Source: Spirochaetota bacterium
GTDB taxonomy: Bacteria; Spirochaetota; UBA4802; UB4802
Reading direction: 5' to 3'
Assembly: GCA_029548025.1 (NCBI GenBank)
Contig: JAKPOE010000451.1
Coordinates: 1-8,134 of the forward strand
DNA: 8,134 bases
Shown: positions 5,625 through 8,134 of the stretch, one piece after another
How positions within the stretch are numbered: position 1 is the first letter of the stretch
How the letters are laid out: every line of letters begins with the position of its first letter
Notes under the pieces: model-generated
The model's input: only the letters and a program-made list of their open reading frames with translations
The model's database searches: none
What the model was told of the DNA's origin: nothing
Made by a program: the position numbers and the translations under genes

Positions 5625-6413
5625 ATGGGAGATACTACACAAAACAAATGTCATTATATCATTGAAAATGGAATCGCAATTATTACAATTGATAATCCAC
5701 CAATGAATGCATTAAACCATATCGTTTTAAAGGATTTACGTAATTCAGTTAATGCACTTATTGATGATGCCGCCGTCCGGGTAATAATCATAACTGGTGC
5801 TGGTAAAGCATTTGTTGCAGGTGCTGACATAAATGAAATCAAAGTGCAAAACACAAAAGAAGATGGTGCAAACTTCCTTAAAAACGGTCAGGAAATCTAC
5901 AACATAATTGAAAATGCCGATAAGCCATTTATTGCTGCCATTAACGGATATTGTCTGGGTGGTGGTTTAGAATTAGCGTTAGCCTGCCATATTCGTCTTG
6001 CTGATGAATCTGCACAAGTAGGTCTTCCTGAAATTAAATTAGGTATTATTCCTGGATACGGTGGTACTCAACGAAGTCCTCGTTTATTTGGTAAAGCAGC
6101 AGCATATGAATTAATCCTTTCAGGTAATTTTATTTCAGGAAAACAGGCCGAAACATATCGTATTGTGAACAGGGCTACCCAAAAAGGAACAGTTCTTAAA
6201 GAAGCTCAAGAATTAGCAAAAGCAATTGCTGCTCGCAGCAGGCTTGCCGTTAAAGCAGCCATGCAGGCAATAGCGCAGGGATATACCATGGAATTTTATA
6301 CAGCACTAACCTTTGAACGTGAGCTTTTTGGTAAACTTTGTGAGACCGAAGATAAAAAAGAAGGCATTGCCGCATTCCTTGAAAAACGCGAGCCTCAATT
6401 TAAAGACAAATAG
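5625..6413 (+). CDS. Enoyl-CoA hydratase/isomerase (crotonase family)
   Basis: The 262-residue protein is a full-length crotonase. N-terminal NPPMNAL (24-30) and the CoA/oxyanion segment GKAFVAGADINEI (60-72) are followed by the core AAINGYCLGGGLELALACHI (104-123) and GLPEIKLGIIPGYGGTQR (133-150). Both catalytic glutamates of true hydratases are present, E116 and E136, so reversible hydration of trans-2-enoyl-CoA is likely, as in beta-oxidation or the crotonyl-CoA step of butyrate metabolism. Chain-length preference cannot be read. The protein is cytoplasmic. The start is set by AGAGGT five bases upstream of the ATG. No acyl-CoA dehydrogenase, thiolase or 3-hydroxyacyl-CoA dehydrogenase gene is in the window, so its pathway partners are elsewhere; instead it leads a cluster with rimI and engB, only 4 bp before rimI. 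Alternatives in the superfamily, such as isomerases, are less likely given both Glu. Confidence 0.93.
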   Translation: MGDTTQNKCHYIIENGIAIITIDNPPMNALNHIVLKDLRNSVNALIDDAAVRVIIITGAGKAFVAGADINEIKVQNTKEDGANFLKNGQEIYNIIENADKPFIAAINGYCLGGGLELALACHIRLADESAQVGLPEIKLGIIPGYGGTQRSPRLFGKAAAYELILSGNFISGKQAETYRIVNRATQKGTVLKEAQELAKAIAARSRLAVKAAMQAIAQGYTMEFYTALTFERELFGKLCETEDKKEGIAAFLEKREPQFKDK

Positions 6414-6417
6414 AGGG

Positions 6418-6864
6418 ATGGACAACCTTATCATTCGTCATGCTCATTATGATGAGTTAGAAGCAATTGCTCGTTTAGATGCACTTGTTTTTGGTCAAAA
6501 TGCGTGGCCATTTAATAGTTTTGTCAATGAATTGCAGCTTCATTTTTCAAAATTATTAATAGCTGAATTAGATACTACATTTGCAGGATTTGCGTTAGCG
6601 TGGTATATTGCCGATGAAATTCAACTGATGCGTATTGCTGTAAATCCTGTCTTCCAGCGTAACAAAATTGGTTCAACACTTATTCAACATATAACTCATT
6701 ATGCTCAAAACCAGAGCAAAATTGTTTTAGAGGTTGCAGACAATAATACACAAGCCATAGCATTTTATACATCATTAGGTTTTTACAGAGTAGGCGTTAG
6801 AAAAAATTATTATCATTTAAATAGCGCTATTTTAATGGAAAAGATTATTGATCATGAAGATTAA
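6418..6864 (+). CDS. rimI: RimI-like ribosomal-protein-alanine N-acetyltransferase (GNAT)
   Basis: This 148-residue GNAT protein follows the RimI pattern: LMRIAVNPVFQRNKIG (70-85), then LEVADNNTQAIAFYTSLGF (104-122), then the closing RKNYYHLNSAILMEKI (128-143). RimI acetylates the N-terminal alanine of ribosomal protein bS18 using acetyl-CoA. E105 fits the catalytic glutamate, and Y117 and the YY pair at 131-132 are typical. In the acetyl-CoA pyrophosphate loop (usual Q/R-x-x-G-x-G/A) the first glycine is lysine (QRNKIG), a mild departure. The frame is open further upstream, but residues before M(6418) are the crotonase gene in another frame. The GAGGG motif directly abuts this ATG, so initiation probably relies on coupling to the crotonase stop 4 bp upstream. 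It overlaps engB by 11 bp. Other GNAT N-terminal acetylases are possible, but the RimI tail is a good match. Confidence 0.85.
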   Translation: MDNLIIRHAHYDELEAIARLDALVFGQNAWPFNSFVNELQLHFSKLLIAELDTTFAGFALAWYIADEIQLMRIAVNPVFQRNKIGSTLIQHITHYAQNQSKIVLEVADNNTQAIAFYTSLGFYRVGVRKNYYHLNSAILMEKIIDHED

Positions 6865-7432
6865 TACAGTACAATTTATAACAAGTGCTACAACTCCGAA
6901 TCACTATCCAAAATATTCGTTTCCCGAATTTGCATTTATAGGACGTTCCAATGTGGGTAAATCATCTTTATTAAATACTATTTTAGGCAGGAAAAACATA
7001 GCAAAAACGGGTAGTAAACCAGGTGTAACACAAACAATAAATTTTTATTGCATCAATGATGCCATAAGCCTGGCAGACTGCCCGGGATTTGGCTATGCTA
7101 AAATTTCACAATCAAAGCGCCGTGAATTTATAACAATGATAGATAACTATATTAATATACGATCGTCGTTGAAATTAGTTTTTCTTTTAATAGATATACG
7201 GCGTGAACCTGACGAACATGAGATTAATATTATAAACAAATCGTTACATAAAAATATCAATGTTATGATTGTAGCAACTAAATGCGATAAAGTTTCAAAA
7301 AACGAAATTAATGCGGGTATCAAAAGGATCTGTACCAGCTTAAATTTGCATCCGGAATCGGTTATACCTTCTTCAAAAACAGGCATGGGTAAAAATATTA
7401 TTTTATCAGTTATTAGCAAGCATTGTCAATAA
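6854..7432 (+). CDS. engB: EngB/YsxC-type ribosome-biogenesis GTPase
   Basis: The 192-residue protein is a compact TRAFAC GTPase with all five G motifs: G1 GRSNVGKSS (30-38), G2 around T59 in KPGVTQT, G3 DCPG (75-78), G4 TKCD (142-145) and G5 SSKTG (173-177). FIGRSNVGKSSLLN and SLADCPGFGYAK are diagnostic of EngB (YsxC/YihA), which assists assembly of the large ribosomal subunit. Length matches the family. I chose ATG 6854 because MKINTVQFITSA aligns with typical EngB starts. An in-frame TTG at 6848 would add two residues and is better spaced (7 nt) from the GGAA at 6837-6840, so it is a real alternative. It overlaps rimI by 11 bp, which implies translational coupling. It ends 8 bp from the stop of the convergent flbB gene, with no clear terminator between them. 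Confidence 0.95.
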   Translation: MKINTVQFITSATTPNHYPKYSFPEFAFIGRSNVGKSSLLNTILGRKNIAKTGSKPGVTQTINFYCINDAISLADCPGFGYAKISQSKRREFITMIDNYINIRSSLKLVFLLIDIRREPDEHEINIINKSLHKNINVMIVATKCDKVSKNEINAGIKRICTSLNLHPESVIPSSKTGMGKNIILSVISKHCQ

Positions 7433-7440
7433 TGTGATGC

Positions 7441-8040
7441 TCATAGCTGTGTCATCAAGTACATGACCCTGCTTGCTTTTTCTTTTGGCATTAACGAAAG
7501 CAGGTACGTTGAAATACTCATCCTTCCTTCTTTTGCAGCATTCTGGTCAATCTGGCGCAATACATCTATTATGAGCGTTTCTTCCCATTGAACCATAATA
7601 TCAACAGCATCCTGCGGGGGAATGCTTTCAATCTTTTTTGCTAAATCCATAACATTCTTTTTATACCCGGAATACTTCTTTTTTTCTAATTCCAGAGCTT
7701 TCTTTTCCTGATCAAGCCCTTTCTGTAGTTGTTCTAATTTTTCCTTTTCTTTTGATATTACTTTTTCTGCTTCTGTTATCTTTGCTTCGCGTTTATCCAA
7801 TTCCTCTATTCTTTGCAATAATTTATCCTTTTCTTTTTCAAACTCTTCACGTTCTATCAGCGATGGTTCATCATCTGCAGCATCAACAACAGATGGAGCC
7901 TCTGTAACAATATAGTGGTGATATATTTTCCCAAGATTTATCAAGCCAATATAATCCATCCAGAATAATCCAACAATAACAATGAAAACTATCATCAATA
8001 TTAAATAAACAACTTTTGTGGAATCAGATACTAATTTCAT
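7441..8040 (-). CDS. flbB: FlbB-like spirochaete periplasmic flagellar (collar) protein
   Basis: The 199-residue protein has one N-terminal membrane helix (about residues 9-29, VVYLILMIVFIVIVGLFW), a short linker, a long highly charged coiled coil (about 60-138) and a C-terminal helical domain (about 139-199, with SIPPQDAVDIMVQWEE and STYLLSLMPKEKASRVMYLM) resembling the MgtE N-terminal domain. This layout and size match FlbB, which in Borrelia is a base component of the periplasmic flagellar collar around the motor and is found in spirochaetes. The protein would be anchored in the inner membrane with the coiled coil in the periplasm. The start follows GAGGAG with good spacing, and an in-frame TAG two codons upstream rules out a longer form. 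The tail of another minus-strand gene ends 32 bp upstream, consistent with a flagellar operon. It is the strongest evidence that the host is a spirochaete. Confidence 0.85.
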   Translation of the reverse strand: MKLVSDSTKVVYLILMIVFIVIVGLFWMDYIGLINLGKIYHHYIVTEAPSVVDAADDEPSLIEREEFEKEKDKLLQRIEELDKREAKITEAEKVISKEKEKLEQLQKGLDQEKKALELEKKKYSGYKKNVMDLAKKIESIPPQDAVDIMVQWEETLIIDVLRQIDQNAAKEGRMSISTYLLSLMPKEKASRVMYLMTQL

Positions 8041-8072
8041 GTTCTACTCCTCGTGAATTGCTATCAACACTG

Positions 8073-8134
8073 TTACTCCTCAATATTAAATAAATCCCCC
8101 TTGCTGGTATATTGTGATATAGCTTTTTTCAGCA
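8073..8134 (-). CDS. C-terminal end of gene upstream of flbB (possibly fliJ/flbA)
   Basis: On the minus strand one frame runs open from the window edge to a TAA at 8075-8073 and gives LKKAISQYTSKGDLFNIEE as the last 19 residues. The gap to flbB is 32 bp, as expected for an operon. In Borrelia the gene before flbB is flbA (FliJ-like), so this may be fliJ; the tail alone has no recognisable motif. A second frame is also open over the same stretch, ending near 8086, so the frame choice is only probable. Confidence 0.4.
   Translation of the reverse strand, partial: LKKAISQYTSKGDLFNIEE

Noticed and set aside
7415..7450. Shared intrinsic terminator between engB and flbB
   Set aside because: Only a broken AGCA/TGCT pairing is present, with no GC-rich stem and no T-tract.

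Overview
The window is AT-rich bacterial DNA with dense gene packing, short intergenic gaps and purine-rich Shine-Dalgarno sites. The best taxonomic clue is the minus-strand gene at 7441-8040. It has one N-terminal membrane helix, a long coiled coil and an MgtE-N-like C-terminal domain, which is the layout of FlbB, a periplasmic-flagellum (collar) protein known from spirochaetes. I therefore read the window as chromosome of a member of Spirochaetota. It does not look like Borrelia, because it carries PAS-PP2C signalling, a LeuA-type domain and a crotonase. I see no tRNA, rRNA, insertion sequence, CRISPR array or phage gene.

Layout. At 3-374 is the end of a small lipoprotein gene, followed at 399-872 by a stand-alone LeuA-type regulatory domain; both are on the plus strand. 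Convergent to these, and overlapping the second by 23 bp, is a PAS plus PP2C (RsbU-like) phosphatase at 850-2004 (minus). Divergent from it is a TetR-family regulator at 2259-2852 (plus). A degenerate 7-bp tandem array (2881-2964) fills the gap to a convergent GltS-like sodium/carboxylate symporter gene at 2998-4365 (minus). A 304-bp non-coding region with a perfect 20-bp palindrome and two smaller ones separates the transporter from a divergent cyclase-family metal amidohydrolase at 4670-5428 (plus).

After a 196-bp gap rich in inverted repeats comes a tight plus-strand cluster: enoyl-CoA hydratase/crotonase (5625-6413), RimI-like N-acetyltransferase (6418-6864) and the EngB/YsxC ribosome-assembly GTPase (6854-7432). 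The flagellar genes flbB (7441-8040) and the tail of its upstream partner (8073-8134) run toward it on the minus strand.

How the genes may work together. TetR, transporter and cyclase look like a small uptake/degradation module: the transporter would import a carboxylate or amino-acid-like compound and the cyclase would hydrolyse a related amide or ring. The 20-bp palindrome between transporter and cyclase is a good candidate operator for the neighbouring TetR protein. This is inference from position. The rimI-engB pair is ribosome-related housekeeping, apparently cotranscribed with the crotonase. No well-formed new defence or mobile system is visible. The most unusual features are the heptamer array, the palindromes, the structured leader before the crotonase gene and the stand-alone LeuA domain.
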